From assembly GCA_965275905.1 (NCBI GenBank), contig CBDHYJ010000045.1, positions 3,871 through 67,870 on the forward strand: a DNA stretch of 64,000 nucleotides. The letters are read 5' to 3'. Shown here one piece after another: positions 62,875 to 64,000 of the stretch (positions within the stretch are counted from its first letter, which is position 1; each line of letters opens with the position of its first letter). A model generated the notes under the pieces. That model ran no database searches and was not told the DNA's origin. It was given only the letters and a program-made list of their open reading frames with translations. Source of the stretch: CBDAQD01 sp965275905 (GTDB lineage: Bacteria > Pseudomonadota > Alphaproteobacteria > Rhizobiales > JAJFHC01). Position numbers and translations under genes: made by a program.

Positions 62875-63669
62875 TCAGGGTGTGACGTCGCGTGCACGCG
62901 TGGCCGAATAGTAGGCCCATAACAGCCGCGCCGCCACCCCCCGCCCGAGGACACGCCGGAAGTAGGTCGCCATCTCCTCGTCCGCCGACGACACCGGCGA
63001 GAGGAGAAGCGAAGCGTCGAGGTCCAGCGCCGCCCGCTCGGCCCCGGTCTCGATCTCGACGTCCGCCAATGCGCGATAGCGCTCCCGCTCGTCGCTGGTG
63101 ATCGCGGCGCGACGGCTCGACCACGCCAGAATCCTCGGTGGCTCACGAGCGATGGTCCTGAGGAGCTGGACAGCCACGAGCATCGTGTAGTCGGAGATCA
63201 GCAAGCTACCGGGACGCGGCTCTCCGAAGCGCTCCTCGCTCAGCTGGAGGCGCGCGCCGTCGAGTTGGGTGTGGTAGCGCGCCGTCCGGTTCGTCAGGTG
63301 CTGGAACCGTTGGTGCCACGTCATCGCCTCACCGACCGTCGCCGCGCTCTTGCAGGCGAGTCCGACGATGCCGAGGCTCGACGGCGTGTGCCGCTCGACT
63401 GCATCCACCACGAAGCCCGCGTAGTCGGGCTTGCGAGCCATCAGCTCCATGTGCGCGTAGGTCGACTCACCGCTCACGTGAGCGCCGTCCCGCTCGAGCT
63501 CGGCGCGAGTCCATCCGACGGTCTCGGAGATCTCCGTCTCGCTGGCGCCGAACCGCAGCGAAGCCTCGAAAGCCGGACGGACGTTCGAGGCCTCGATGTC
63601 ACCATCGGACAGCGGATTGTCGGGCTCGGACACTGACTCCACCTTAGCGAGCGCCCACGATGGATGCAT
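62875..63669 (-). pseudogene. AraC-family regulator N-terminal domain lacking its DNA-binding part
   Basis: About 264 residues from ATG 63669 (255 from GTG 63642, which may be the true start). Residues covering ASLRFGASETEISETVGWTR, SLGIVGLACKSAATVGEAMT, QHLTNRTARYHTQLDGARLQ and LLISDYTMLVAVQLLRTIAR follow the arabinose-binding-like sensor domain of OruR/ArgR-type AraC regulators. The two helix-turn-helix motifs that should follow are missing: the frame stops at 62875, 42 bp before the esterase start. Word use (many CTCG, GAGC, CGCT) differs from the rest of the window. This is either a truncated gene at a junction or a genuine stand-alone sensor domain. Confidence 0.6.
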
Positions 63670-64000
63670 GACGATTCGACACGACGCCTTTCTCGAGCGC
63701 ATCGGCCGTTCGGCCCTCGGCCTCGCCGCGCTCGCCTCGTTCACCCCCGCGTGCAGCACGGGACCCGCCACATTGCCCCCTGCCGCGACCGCCGAGCTCG
63801 CCGCACCGCCGCCCGCGGGCCGAGCTCGTGTACGAGGGGTCGGTCGTGCCTCTCGGCGCGGCAGATCCCGCGTTTCACTACGAGCGCTACGTCTCGAGTC
63901 CACCCGAGGGCCCCTGGACGTCGACGCACATCACGCGATCGGCGAGTCGCTCGACTCCCGTGGTGCGACAAACCGCGGTGCACTCCTCCAGCTACCAGCT
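63668..64000 (+). pseudogene. Lipoprotein-like gene with a frame break, running off the window
   Basis: From ATG 63668 the frame gives a lipoprotein-type start (MTIRHDAFLERIGRSALGLA, then AALASFTPACSTG with a lipobox-like AC). After about residue 50 this frame becomes Arg-rich and unlikely. From about 63822 the +1 frame instead gives protein-like sequence (ELVYEGSVVPLGAADPAFHY, then ERYVSSPPEGPW). A one-base indel near 63800-63820 (mutation or sequencing error) would join them. Neither frame stops before 64000. No family is recognised. Confidence 0.4.

Overview
The window looks like chromosomal DNA of a free-living, respiratory alphaproteobacterium. GC content is high, several exported proteins carry twin-arginine signals, the Sox gene set and its persulfide-sensing repressor are of alphaproteobacterial type, and the formate dehydrogenase has the two-subunit fused layout known from Methylobacterium. 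I cannot name the genus. No insertion sequence, integrase, CRISPR array or rRNA gene was found. One tRNA-Leu(CAA) is present.

Layout. 1-10.8 kb: formate oxidation (fdhD cut by the left edge, fdhA, fused fdhB) with a MaoC-type hydratase, a RidA protein, a zinc-ribbon membrane protein, a TusA-like protein paired with a dimethylargininase-like hydrolase, an ArsC/Spx-like protein, a CobW-type GTPase and an EamA exporter. 10.8-13.6 kb: a D,D-carboxypeptidase with a long lysine tail, a PhnD-like binding protein and a lone PDZ-like protein. 14.0-20.1 kb: a complete peptide-type ABC importer with fused ATPases. 20.2-24.4 kb: pseudoazurin, Zn alcohol dehydrogenase, glmS and a small partner gene. 24.5-29.8 kb: a putative methylated-amine/betaine module (MttB-family methyltransferase, XRE-cupin regulator, DgcA-like demethylase). 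30.1-37.5 kb: a cell-envelope locus with duplicated secreted beta-sandwich proteins, one fused to a VWA domain, then an ECF sigma factor, its anti-sigma factor and two secreted subtilases. 37.5-51.3 kb: a full thiosulfate/sulfide oxidation cluster (soxTRS divergent from soxV, soxXYZAB, soxCD, fccAB, an fccB paralogue, soxW and soxH). 51.4-59.9 kb: a sorbitol/mannitol ABC importer with two polyol dehydrogenases, a sugar kinase and a LacI regulator. 60.2-62.8 kb: tRNA-Leu, a YqaA-like membrane protein, dsbB, an HNH nuclease and an esterase. 62.87-64.0 kb: sequence of a different character, with an AraC-type regulator that has lost its DNA-binding domain and a frame-broken lipoprotein. This may be foreign DNA or a mis-join.

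How the genes fit together. Demethylation of methylated amines yields C1 units that end as formate, which the FDH would oxidise to CO2 with reduction of NAD+. The Sox system adds electrons from thiosulfate and sulfide. I find four copies of an ATTC-N8-GAAT site (three exact, one with a single mismatch), each placed before a sox transcription unit. The encoded ArsR-family protein keeps the two cysteines of the persulfide sensor SqrR, so the whole Sox locus reads as one sulfide-responsive regulon. Other candidate operators are inverted repeats before the XRE-cupin gene and mttB, before glmS, before the MaoC gene, and two before the polyol genes.

Most striking for follow-up: the sigma/anti-sigma/subtilase cluster, where the anti-sigma factor ends in a domain resembling the subtilase propeptides encoded next door, and the fccB paralogue that has lost both its flavin-linking cysteine and one redox-disulfide cysteine.
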